Origin: Kitagawia praeruptora
Taxonomy: Eukaryota; Streptophyta; Magnoliopsida; Apiales; Apiaceae
NCBI GenBank assembly: GCA_037693485.1
Contig: CM075353.1
Coordinates: forward strand, 56,538,501 to 56,602,500
Length of the DNA stretch: 64,000 bases
Direction of reading: 5' to 3'
Under the pieces are notes generated by a model that was not told the DNA's origin, made no database searches, and was given only the letters and a program-made list of their open reading frames with translations. Shown here one piece after another: positions 11,298 through 22,493 of this stretch; the first letter of the stretch is position 1; the number at the start of each line of letters is the position of its first letter. Made by a program: the position numbers and the translations under genes.

Positions 11298-13478
11298 TAA
11301 TACTTAGATTATGACTTAGACCTCTCCTCTGTATTCAATGAAATCCAATACGCTCTTATAAAAATGTTCCATCTATTTTAAACGTATTAAATAAAAATCA
11401 AATAATATTTATTAAATCACAATTATTTAGAAAGAATATTTTTAACATAACGCTATAAATTATATAACCCTAGATAACAACTGATACCATTCTTCATTTA
11501 ACTCTAGATAACAACTGATACCATTCCTTCATATAACTCTTCATCATAAGGTATGTTCACTTTATTCGTAATCACATCTATATATCCATGAAATCATATT
11601 ACTGTGAAGATAAGTAGTTTTCCAAAGTAAGGATAGAAGAAATCTTGTCTCGATCTTTGTATCCTGGAAGTATGGCTCGTGGCTCTCCCGAAGTTTCTAT
11701 AAACACAAAAAGGACCGTCGTTAGAATACTACATTCCTTTCTCACTTCACCTTTATATAATCACACCCTTAATGCTTACTAGGTGAATAAAATGCTATTA
11801 TAACCCAAGGGTTCCAAGAACCTAACCATTTTTAAACCCAATCAAAGTTTCAATGTTTTTCACCATTTCCCCTAACGACCACACTTAACTGTAAAAATTC
11901 TCAGAAAATATGGATTTCAAATTTTTACCACAAGGTCAACTGGTAATGCCTCTTTGACTACCCTACTACAATATCCCAAAATTTTATAATTTTTAAAAGT
12001 GTCTAAGTATGTCAACTATAACCTCAAAGTTGCCACAATTGCGTTTTCTCGGTTTCTGAACCGCTTTAACTAAAACTGACTTTTCTCCTAAACCGTACAT
12101 CAGATTTTAACGCACTTTATATCAAAACGATCTATGAACTAAGCTCTATCATCTCATGGTCACTTGGGGGTCTGGACAGTAAGGTACCGTACGGGTATAG
12201 TGTCCAAAAACAGGGCATTTACTTGGTCTAACGAAAATCGGACATTATAACGGCTATATTTTCATACTTTCCAAAAATCAAACTCCTCCAAATCAAACAT
12301 CCACCTTATACACCATCACCTACACCATGTGGTCATCTTACCAACCATGGTTACAAGCACATACTCCATCCATATTCAACTTTAATCACTTACAAACACA
12401 TGGATCATCATGAAACATAACTTTAATCACTAAACTTTCTATAATCTATCATATAAACAAAGTAATACTAGAGGGCCTTGGGATTATACCTTCTTGAAGA
12501 TTTAACAACCCTTAACAAGCCTTGGGATAACCTTAAACAACCTTATAATAGCTTGAATCAACTAAAGGAATCATAAAAACAATGTTAGTTCTTGAAAACT
12601 ACTATTCACCACTATTCATCTAGCAACTTTGGAGATTTTATTACCTTATCAAATGATGCTTGATGGCTATGAAACTTTGTGCTTGTCTTAATCTATCCTC
12701 CAAGAAGCTCCATGATTTTTCTCTTGATTTAATCTTGATGTTAGCTAGGGTTTTGGATTTTATTTTCTTCTTTTTTTCTAGCTTTTGCCGAATGGAATGA
12801 AGTGGAGAGGGGAGAGATTTTTGTGTTTTGTTTTGATCTTATCTTGGCTTACTCTTGCTAATTCTAGTGTCTTGTGGAAGATTGGAAAGATATTTGTGGT
12901 TAAACCTTGCAAAAGTACTAATTTGCCCCTTAAAACATGTGTTAATGGATGGTGATGTCACTTGGATGATCTAATCTCCTAATTTCTTAATTTTATAAGT
13001 AAAATGCCAATCACATTGGTAAATAATAATGTGGTATGTATCCTTGTTATATTACTAATCTTGGTTGTTTGGTTTCCATACTCGTCTAATTGTGATTCGT
13101 TTCGAATGTACCTCAATATCTCAGTGGTTTTTGAAATCATTTAAAAATCCAAATTCCTTTGGTATTTCCTTAACTTAATAATCCCTTGGTTTAACCTAAA
13201 TCTTCTAATTCCTCAATATATAATTCCTTTAATATTTCCATGCTCCTTAATATCCAATAGAAGCTTTTTCGAAATCAAAATCCTCAAAATCCATATTCAG
13301 GAATTTCTGAAATCTATCGTCATTTCGAGTCACTTATTTTTATAGTACATCACTAATATGGTTTCTGTTTACTCATTTTCTGTTTCCATTATAGAGTACC
13401 TACATACCATTTCTCTAAATCCTCAAAATTCACTATTCATGTGATCACTGTAGCATTGCTAAAGTTAGGGTCATTACA
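10059..13478 (-). repeat. element B LTR (3' LTR on the minus strand)
   Basis: On the plus strand it starts TGTGACAGCCC and ends GGGTCATTACA, 3,420 bp. It pairs with 17026-20433 along its length. Visible differences are mainly single bases and a (TA)n run at 11259-11295, which is longer than its counterpart at 18229-18249. Short frames inside it are not credible genes. Confidence 0.95.
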
Positions 13479-13513
13479 GTCTTCCCCCCTTAAAAGGATT
13501 CCGTCCCGGAATC
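13479..13513 (-). other. polypurine tract and adjacent hairpin of element B
   Basis: Read on the minus strand, a CCTTTTAAGGGGGGAAGAC tract abuts the LTR. Just upstream, GATTCCG and CGGAATC (13497-13513) form a perfect 7-bp stem with a 3-base loop. The same arrangement recurs in elements D and E. Confidence 0.75.
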
Positions 13514-13744
13514 ATGTTGAAAATGTCCATAGATACCTTTTTCATCCACACCTTCTAACTTCTATACCACTTTCTCCATCTTTTTTTCCTTCATACTATC
13601 TCTATCTTGTTTACGCAAAAATACACCAACATAAACTTGCTTGTCATTCATCAATATGCCATTTAGCTTATCAATAGTAGTGCTTTCACTATCTTTATCT
13701 TGCAATTTCCTCCCGTTTCAGTCATTCTACATTAGTTCATCTCT

Positions 13745-14156
13745 CATTCCTCTTTTAGCTAAGGGTATCGGCCACCACATTGGCCTCCCCTGAATGGTAG
13801 TGTATCTCACTTATGGTTTATCTATATTTTAATCTCTATCATGACATAAAATATGAACACTTCAATCTTGTTATATCCTGTCTCTGTAAAATCCTCCAGA
13901 AATCTGACTAGAATAAGATTCCTTGAAACAATTGTAAGAAAATATTTCCTATAATATATATTTCCTGTTCGTATCTAAACAGTCTGTGTTTTTCCCAAAA
14001 TACTCTTATTCTCCTTTTCATAGAATTTCTGACCCCTAACAGATACTGATTTTCCTTATCTAGATTGTCAACCTACCTACACCATTCATTGACCAAGTTG
14101 ATTCCTAACCAAACATTTACACTTAGAAGGTTAAATAATAAATGGAAATGTTTACC
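13745..14156 (-). pseudogene. pol scraps of element B (RT C-terminus to RNase H end)
   Basis: On the minus strand a short run reading HYHSGEANVVADTLS (about 13753-13797) matches the conserved end of gypsy RNase H. Upstream, weaker runs resemble the RT thumb (SKCKFWL-like, near 14110) and the following FYRRFIQDFS-like segment (near 13875), in changing frames. About 400 bp therefore represents what is normally far more sequence. The RNase H end is clear; the other two matches are tentative. Integrase and protease motifs are not seen. Confidence 0.55.
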
Positions 14157-15407
14157 TACATCTGTATCCGGCTTTTTCAACGCTTCTCCTAGGGTCATAT
14201 TGTACACTCTGGCAGTAGGTCTATTTGAAGCAGTCATACTTTGTCCCGGCGGAGATGACCCACCGGAACGGCAATCTCTAGCAAAGTGTCCTAGTTTTCC
14301 ACACTGGTAACACTTGATATCAATCTTGTTAGTTGATGTGCACTGGTTATAATAGTGTCCTTTCTATCCACACTTAAAGCAAGTTATTTCCAACATCCTA
14401 CACACTCCCGTATGCTTTCTACCACACGTGTTACAATCTGGTAATGGTGGTCGTGATTGATTGGACTGAAACGTTCCTGAGGATTTGCCACCTTGATTCA
14501 CAGTCTCACTAACAGCCTTGTTACTCCCTGACTTTCCCACAAACTGAAATCTTTGTCCTTTACCGATCTTGCTAAAGAAACTTCCTTCACTTGAACCTCC
14601 TTTCTGGCCCTCAAGTCTTCTCTTCTTACTTTCCCGACCTATTTGATTTTGTTCGCTCTCGGCTTCTATAATGGATGCTTTTTGAACTACCGCAGCATAA
14701 TCAGTTAACTCAAATGGTGCCACTCTTGTCCGTAGCCATGGTTTCAATCCCTGCTGAAACCTTTTTGCTCGTTGTTCCTCAGTACGCACAAATTCTGGAA
14801 TAAACCTAGACAATTCAGTAAATTTAGTTTCATACTCGGCCACTGATAGATTATCCTGCTTTAATTCCAGAAATTTCATCTCCATTTGGTTTTCCTGATA
14901 CCTAGGGGAGTACTTTTCTAAAAACACCCTAGTGAAACGCTCCCAGGTTATCACTCCCGCTCCTTCTAGGTTCTTCTTAGCTTCCCACCAATAATTTGCC
15001 TCTCCCTTTAAGAGATAGGCTACAAAGATTGTTTTCTGATCCTCCTCTATCCTCAATATCTCAAAAGCTTTTTCCATCTCTTTTAACCAGGCTCTGGCTA
15101 CTACTGGGTTAACAGTTCCCTCAAACTCTGGGGGTTTTAATGACTTAAAAGCACGAAAGGAGTTAGCTGTCTGGTTGGGAAGAACAGGTGGTTGTTGAGG
15201 ATTCTGTGGATTAGCTAAATTCTGCATTAATAGTTCCATGAATTGGTTAAAGGGATCACCACCCTGATTTCCTTGTTGGCCAGTTGATTCATCTTCTTCT
15301 TCTTCGTGATTTTGTTTATTATGAGCATTTTCATTCTGTCTATTATGACTTCCTTCCTCTCTTTCATCCTCCCTTGTATTCGCTCTATTATTACGTTTAG
15401 GCGGCAT
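14157..15407 (-). pseudogene. gag: element B gag (chromovirus type) with a stop between zinc knuckles
   Basis: On the minus strand, ATG at 15407 opens MPPKRNNRA. Then come a Gln/Asn-rich, acidic N-terminal tract, a retrotransposon gag domain (FEGTVNPVVARAWLKEMEKA through LKGEANYWWE) and a basic region. The first CCHC-like box (CNTCGRKHTGVC) precedes a second, CFKCG, where TAG at 14366-14364 stops the frame. Reading past it restores the rest of the knuckle and a further CYQCGKLGHFARDC, then an ARVYNMT stretch typical of the gag-protease junction. Similarity ends near 14157, where the protease should begin. The stop sits at a position usually occupied by Gln, so a CAG to TAG transition is likely. 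Gag would form the particle; this copy is probably inactive unless the stop is read through. Confidence 0.85.
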
Positions 15408-15923
15408 TATTCTGTGTATAACAATATTCTTCATTAATCACCCAAATTTAGGGTACAACATACATCATTTCCATATATGCACAACTATATCATTAGTTAA
15501 CTCATTTATACATCACAGTTAATATCTAGTTATTATACCAATTTAATAAATAAACTTGGTACCTTAAGCACAATAACCTTTTCATTTAAGTCAATCACCT
15601 CATATATATCAATATTTTTGGAATCTCACATTTAATATTAAAACACAGTAAAAGATTTAGACAGAATGTACAAACTTCATTAATTTAAATATATATTTTA
15701 CAACTTGTGGATACATCCTTCACTACTAGCTAATATATACATCATAAAGTACAAGGTTCGAAACCCCCAAAGCATAACCGTACATACTAATTCGCTATCA
15801 CAAAAGTACTACTAACTGTCCTCTAATCAGACTGGGATTAAGACAGTAAACAACTAACCTAATCCCCAAAATGACATCAACAAGATGACTAGTCTGATTA
15901 GTGTCTAAGACTACTACTCCGAA
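15408..15923 (-). other. noncoding spacer between the accessory ORF and gag of element B
   Basis: AT-rich, with stops in all minus-strand frames and no motif recognised. It may serve as a leader for gag. Confidence 0.5.
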
Positions 15924-16820
15924 TCACGGTAACGCCGCTCTGACAATGTGCCTGATCTGCACTACCATAGTGGTGACCGTGTCTACTATCTGAGCTCTCC
16001 ACGCTGGGTCTCCCCTGTCTCCCAACAACCTCCTAATATCACCGAGTGCTCGCTACTCAATACTAACTAAGCCCAAAGACAAACCATCAGGAATAGTACC
16101 TCCCCTCCCTCTGTCCGATCTCTGCAAAAGTGTATCTATAGTCCTACGGGACTCCTCCAACTGTCCCTGTAAGACAAAGTACTCTGATAATAAAATAGTT
16201 GGAAGTGGAACACCTGCCAGTATGGGTGTCTCCTGAGGGGGTATAGCGGCTAGGGGAGGTGCATCTACAGGTGGAGGTGCAACTACTGATGGAGATGGAG
16301 GAACTGGCTCTGTATCACCATCCTCAGAAGGGTCCTCCTCTATCTCATCCTCGGAGAAAATAAAGTGTCCTGGTGGAGTATACTGCTCAGCTGGGTCCTG
16401 TAAAGGATTAGGACTCGGTAGAGGGGATGGAACTGGTGAGGGCACTGGGACAGGAGTAGGAATCACGTGGATATCTCTCCACTCAGTCTGCTCGTCAGCT
16501 ATAACCGATAACCTAGGCCTCTTACGCAATGGCATCTCCTCCTCTGGAATGTCTGACCTCACTCGGGAAGGACCTGCCCCATCAGATCCTACCAAGGGTC
16601 TACTGGTATATGGTACCACAGCCAAGGCATCTCTCTGTCTGCGCTTCTCTGCCTCCTCCAGTCTCACTCTGATCTCTTATCTCTCCATGGCCTCCGCGCG
16701 AACTCTCCTCCGGAGGTCAGCAACAGCATAGTCTGGAACCTCTACTCCTACTAACTGCAGGTCTACAATCTCCTGCTCAGATAATCCTAGCCACTAGGGG
16801 TCCTGACTCGGCTCACCCAT
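15924..16820 (-). pseudogene. element B accessory ORF upstream of gag, unknown function, three in-frame stops
   Basis: One minus-strand frame runs from ATG 16820 (MGEPSQDP) to TGA 15926-15924, about 298 codons. It is broken by TAG at 16796, TAA at 16679 and TAG at 16055. The longest open piece is 16667-16053. It encodes a charged Arg/Glu helix-prone N-terminal part, a KRPR basic patch, a long Pro/Ser/Val-rich linker with PVPSPVPSPLPSP repeats, an acidic stretch, and a helical C-terminus. Composition is GC-rich and protein-like, unlike the AT-rich spacer. It lies between the primer-binding site and gag, where chromoviruses normally have no ORF. I do not recognise the family. Confidence 0.6.
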
Positions 16821-17010
16821 CTCTGCTCCCTATAATAAAACATAAAATTCTATTAGTAACAGTCTATAAAGTTATAATATATGCTTAAAATAAATGCTAC
16901 ATGCGATATACCACCCCTGAACTTGATGGAAGTTCAAATTTTTAATTTTTTTTTATTATTACTGATACGTTTATTATTATCACTCTTGTTCCTAAGCATT
17001 ATGACTCTTA
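16821..17010 (-). other. leader of element B between the primer-binding site and the accessory ORF
   Basis: A short AT-rich stretch with no coding or structural motif seen. Confidence 0.4.
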
Positions 17011-17022
17011 TCTCTGATACCA
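17011..17022 (-). other. primer-binding site of element B
   Basis: The minus strand reads TGGTATCAGAGA three bases after the LTR end, matching initiator Met-tRNA. This fixes the element's orientation. Confidence 0.85.
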
Positions 17023-17025
17023 AAC

Positions 17026-20000
17026 TGTGACAGCCCCCAAATCCGGGGTCAAGGATCCGGGCCATCAACGACCAATTTCCATTTAATAACACTTCATTCT
17101 TGGCAGCTGGAGTATAAATGCATAGTAAAACTCACAATAGACCCCACACTTAAATATTAACACACACACACACACCAGTCATATGCTCAGAAAACAACAT
17201 CCACGATATTAAGAGTTTAAAGTTTTAAAGAGTTATTACAAACCAGGATCAAGCTTAAATACATTGTTGAATAATACTTCGACATGAAGCATTTCAACAA
17301 TTAAAAGTTCATTACATGCTTACACACTTAATTATACATAAGGCTACCAGAACCCGTCTGTCTCTACGCTACCTCAGGAATCGGTGCCAGCGTGCTCTCA
17401 GACGGTCGCCTTTCCCTTACCCTCTTGCGGGGCGTGGTACGGAGTATCGGCATACCTAGCTGTTATATACATAAGTAGCAAGAATGAGCTAAAATAGCTC
17501 AGCAAGATAAATTCTATCAACTAGCACCAAAGGAAAATAAACCATCATATATATCAATTAAACAAAACAATCTTCATTTATTATGGAAAGAAATTTTATT
17601 TTCATTCAATATATATATACTTTCTAAATTATCATTGTACGAAAAGAATTATATAATATTATAATATCAGTCTCTCTTCTAATATCATATAATATCAGCT
17701 CCTCTTCTTAAATGCTATAACAATCAATATACCATCTCAGTGTACTTTTCTAAGATAATATGAAAAACTTGAACAAATCTTTCGCTATCATCTTCTCATT
17801 TCTTTCATATGCAACAATTATATAATTTAACATAAAATCAGTTTCTCTTCATCTGTAACAGTAATTCCATCTTCTCATATCATTTTTCTGTTTTCAGTAT
17901 AGAAATCTGAAAACCATTTTTCCGAATCTTTCTTTTTAAGTTTTGGGGATATCTGCTGGCGCCAGATACGTAGGACGATGATCAGTCGCCTGACCGTATC
18001 CGCTCTCTGTTTACTACTAGTAGAAGGGATGACCCTACCTGGTTGTCAACCTTGGAGGAAGGCTACCTGCTACATCCTCCCTTGGCATCTTCGTGCCGTA
18101 ATAAAATGTTGAATGCTGGACTGTGCCGCACACAGCCTCTTATGCTTTTTGTTGCAATCCCCCTCTTTGTAAATCAATATTCCATTCACATTTATCTTTT
18201 TCATTTCCATGTATCATCACCTTTAAAATATATATATATATATATATATCATAATACTTAGATTATGACTTAGACCTCTCCTCTGTATTCAATGAAATCC
18301 AATACGCTCTTATAAAAATATTCCATCTATTTTAAAAGTATTAAATAAAAATCAAATAATATTTATTAAATCACAATTATTTAGAAAGAATATTTTTAAC
18401 ATAACGCTATAAATTATATAACCCTAGATAACAACTGATACCATTCTTCATTTAACTCTAGATAACAACTGATACCATTCCTTCATATAACTCTTCATCA
18501 TAAGGTATGTTCACTTTATTCGTAATCACATCTATATATCCATGAAATCATATTAATGTGAAGATAAGTAGTTTTCCAAAGTAAGGATAGAAGAAATCTT
18601 GCCTCGATCCCTGTATCCTGGAAGTATGGCTTCGTGGCTCTCCCGAAGTTTCTATAAACACAAAAAGGACCGTCGTTAGAATACTACATTCCTTTCTCAC
18701 TTCACCTTTATATAATCACACCCTTAATGCTTACTAGGTGAATAACATGCTATTATTACCCAAGGGTTCCAAGAACCTAACCATTTTTAAACTCAATCAA
18801 AGTTTCAATGTTTTTCACCATTTCCCCTAACGACCACCCTTAACTGTAAAAATTCTCAGAAAATATGGATTTCGAATTTTTACCACAAGGTCAACTGGTA
18901 ATGCCTCTTTGACTACCCTACTACAATATCCCAAAATTTTATAATTTTTAAAAGTGTCTAAGTATGTCAACTATAACCTCAAAGTTGCCACAATTGCGTT
19001 TTCTCGGTTTCTGAACTGCTTTAACTAAAACTGACTTTTCTCCTAAACCGTACATCAGATTTTAACGCACTTTATATCAAAACGATCTATGAACTAAGCT
19101 CTATCATCTCATGGTCACTTGGAGGTCTGGACAGTAAGGTACCGTACGGGTATAGTTTCCAAAAACAGGGCATTTACTTTGTCTAACGAAAATCGGACAT
19201 TATAACGGCTATATTTTCATACTTTCCAAAACTCAAACTCCTCCAAATCAAACATCCACCTTATACACCATCACCTACACCATGTGGTCATCTTACCAAC
19301 CATGGTTACAAGCACATACTCCTTCCATATTCAACTTTAATCACTTACAAACACATGGATCATCATGAAACATAACTTTAATCACTAAACTTTCTATAAT
19401 CTATCATATAAACAAAGTAATACTAGAGGGCCTTGGTATTATACCTTCTTGAAGCTTTAACAACCCTTAACAAGCCTTGGGATAACCTTAAACAACCTTA
19501 TAATAGCTTGAATCAACTAAAGGAATCATAAAAACAATGTTAGTTCTTGAAAACTACTATTCACCACTATTCATCTAGCAACTTTGGAGATTTTATTACC
19601 TTATCAAATGATGCTTGATGGCTATGAAACTTTGTGCTTGTCTTAATCTATCCTCCAAGAAACTCCATGATTTTTCTCTTTATTTAATCTTGATGTTAGC
19701 TAGGGTTTTGGATTTTATTTTCTTCTTTTTTTCTAGCTTTTGCCGAATGGAATGAAGTGGAGAGGGGAGAGATTTTTGTGTTTTGTTTTGATCTTATCTT
19801 GGCTTACTCTTGCTAATTCTAGTGTCTTGTGGAAGCTTGGAAAGATATTTGTGGTTAAACCTTGCAAAAGTACTAATTTGCCCCTTAAAACATGTGTTAA
19901 TGGATGGTGATGTCACTTGGATGATCTAATCTCCTAATTTCTTAATTTTCTAAGTAAAATGCCAATCACATTGGTAAATAATAATGTGGTATGTATCCTT

Positions 20001-20433
20001 GTTATATTACTAATCTTGGTTGTTTGGTTTCCATACTCGTCTAATTGTGATTCGTTTCGAATGTACCTCATTATCCCAGTGGTTTTTGAAATCATTTAAA
20101 AATCCAAATTCCTTTGGTATTTCCTTAACTTAATAATCTCTTGGTTTAACCTAAATCTTCTAATTCCTCAATATATAATTCCTTTAATATTTCCATGCTC
20201 CTTAATATCCAGTAGAAGTTTATTCGAAATCAAAATCCTCAAAATCCATATTCAGGAATTTCTGAAATCTATCGTCATTTCGAGTCACTTATTTTTATAG
20301 TACATCACTAATATGGTTTCTGTTTACTCATTTTCTGTTTCCATTATAGAGTACCTACATACCATTTCTCTAAATCCTCAAAATTCACTATTCATGTGAT
20401 CACTGTAGCATTGCTAAAGTTAGGGTCATTACA
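17026..20433 (-). repeat. element B LTR (5' LTR on the minus strand)
   Basis: 3,408 bp, co-linear with 10059-13478 and with the same termini. It adjoins the primer-binding site, so it is the 5' LTR. The TSD GAAAC follows at 20434-20438. Confidence 0.95.
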
Positions 20434-21203
20434 GAAACTATTGAGATCATCAATGAAGGAACTGATGAAGTCCGGGAAAACAGACTCCAGATTTTAACCT
20501 CTGAATGTGAACACTTCAGAGTTGGTCCTAATGAAGGCATTCAGGAAGTGTTTGAAAGGTATAACAAAATAATCAATAACTTGCAAATCCATGGCAAGCA
20601 CTATACACAAAAGGAGATTAATATGAAGTTTTTGCTGACTATGCCTACTCACCTAGAACATAGGATAACTGCCATCAGAGAATCTAGAGATTTGAATAAG
20701 ATTGCTCTTGAAAGACTGTTTGGTGTTCTGAAGACCTATGAGTTAGAATAAGTACAACGGAAAGAGATTTCTGGTAAAGGTAGAGTGGTAAGTTCTTCTA
20801 CAGCTCTAGTAGTTGAGGTTCCTAAGGAAGTGGAAGCTATGGTTGTTCGACCTTACAGCTCAGACAAGGAACAGACTGAAGTGGAACATGGTCAGACACC
20901 AGCTACTCAGGATGGTGGAGAATTTTACTCATTAGAAGAGATAGATCAGTTGGAAGATGAATCCATAGCAATGATGGTGAGGCAATTCAATAACTTCAGA
21001 TTCAGGCAAAATCCAAAGTTCAGGTTTAAGTCTAATAGCAGATTCTAGAGAGGAGGTTCTTCATCCTCTAGTAATATGGAAGGATACAAAACTGGAACTG
21101 TTGACAGAAGCAAGATTCGTTGCTTTAATTGTAATGAATTGGGACACTTTGCTACTGAGTGTCAGAAACACAAACAAGCACAGAAAAGAGATTATGCTTC
21201 TAA
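20434..21203 (+). pseudogene. gag: element A gag, C-terminal part with zinc knuckle
   Basis: After the GAAAC repeat the frame of 9715-10058 resumes and completes the gag domain. TAA at 20749 and TAG at 21046 interrupt it. A CX2CX4HX4C zinc knuckle (CFNCNELGHFATEC, about 21118-21160) would bind the genomic RNA. The frame then shifts near 21204. Confidence 0.85.
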
Positions 21204-22493
21204 ATGAAGAAGACTGGAAGAGCTTATGTAGCTGCTGGTAAGAGCTGGGATGACACAGATAGCGAAGACGAAGAATATGGAAATTTTGCGCTGGTGGCAA
21301 ATGCTGATACATCAACTCGTTATACTACACCGGTAATCCTTACTGACGCTGAGTTGATTCGTAGCTTACGTGATTCCTTAATTAATGCACAAAATGAAAA
21401 TGCTAGACAAGTTCTGTTGAACACTAATCTTGAAAATGAAGTGTTAAAACTAAAAAAGGAGCATGTTAATCAAGATCAGCAAATAAAAGAAATAGCTCGA
21501 CTTAACTACAGAGAAAAGTCAATATCAGAATACTTGTCAAAACAAGTTGCTAAAATTGCTGAACTTGAAACTAAGATAAAGGAACAGAATGTCAAATTAT
21601 CTGCTTGTTTCAATTCTGTAAAAATTTCTAAAGAGTTATTCAATAAACAAGCTATAGAACGAACCGTAGGAATAGGGTTTGGCTACAACGAGGCTATTGG
21701 AATGTTAGGCATAAACTCCCCTAATCCTGTTAGTGCTAAAGAAAGGGGAATACCACATGTGCTTAAGAATGTTGAAGATCCACTCTTTAAGAAGTCTATT
21801 GCAGAGCCTCTAGATATGACTTCTCTTGTTATTTAAGAGGAGATGCGTACTGAGGACATTGCTACTGGAAGTGTCCAACTTAATGAAAAATTTGTTAAGG
21901 CACCTACAACCAAAAATGTTAAATCTAATAAGGTTGTTTCTATGAAACCAGTTAAGTTTGTTGAGTCAACCAGTTCGTCTAAAATTGGGTTAGGTGATAA
22001 CAAGTTGAAAAAGGACAATAACATGTCTAACATGAATACCATGCCTATTATTGATTTTTCTCATAAAGCATGTGGTGTTGTCAATTGTATATCTTGTGCT
22101 TTTAATGTCATGTCTGCTTACTTTAATGGTAATCATGCATGTGTTGATAAGACTACCCCCCGACAACATATGAACAGAAACACAAATGTTAGATCAAAGA
22201 CTGCTAGTCCTCCTAATGTTAGGAGAGAGACATTTGTACCTAAGCCTAAACAAAGTTTTACTAAGGCTGTTTACAAGGTCAAATGTCCAGTCAATAAAAC
22301 AAGTGTTATTGCTGGTAAACAAACATTGATACCCAAAATGAAACAAAAGATTGTCAAATCTGTTTATAGGGTAAAATGCTTGTTGACTAATGGTAAAATT
22401 GGTGTCAAGGTTAAAAATGTTGTTTTGCCTGACAAAGACCAATTCTTTAAGTATTCTGGACCCAATCAAATTTGGGTTTCGAAGAAAGTTTAA
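21204..22493 (+). pseudogene. element A gag-pol linker region, frameshifted
   Basis: A new frame carries an acidic DDTDSEDEE stretch, a long Glu/Lys/Asn-rich probable coiled coil, and then a basic Lys/Val-rich segment ending in a Gly-Pro-Asn-Gln motif before protease. TAA at 21834 interrupts it, and the frame changes again at about 22493. In SIRE-type elements this position is an extended linker between the zinc knuckle and protease. Confidence 0.7.

Larger units (their letters stand above)
10059..20433 (-). mobile_element. element B, non-autonomous Tekay-like gypsy (gag retained, pol lost)
   Basis: Two near-identical LTRs of about 3.4 kb flank a 3.5-kb interior, with a GAAAC TSD on both sides. 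On the minus strand the order is LTR, Met-tRNA primer-binding site, an ORF of unknown function, gag, decayed RT/RNase H scraps, PPT and LTR. Integrase is absent. The few differences seen between LTRs imply recent movement, which would have needed enzymes from a related autonomous element. Confidence 0.9.

Noticed and set aside
10986..11300. A 100-residue frame in the element B LTR
   Set aside because: It ends in a (TA)n run, is not preserved in the other LTR at full length, and shows no domain.
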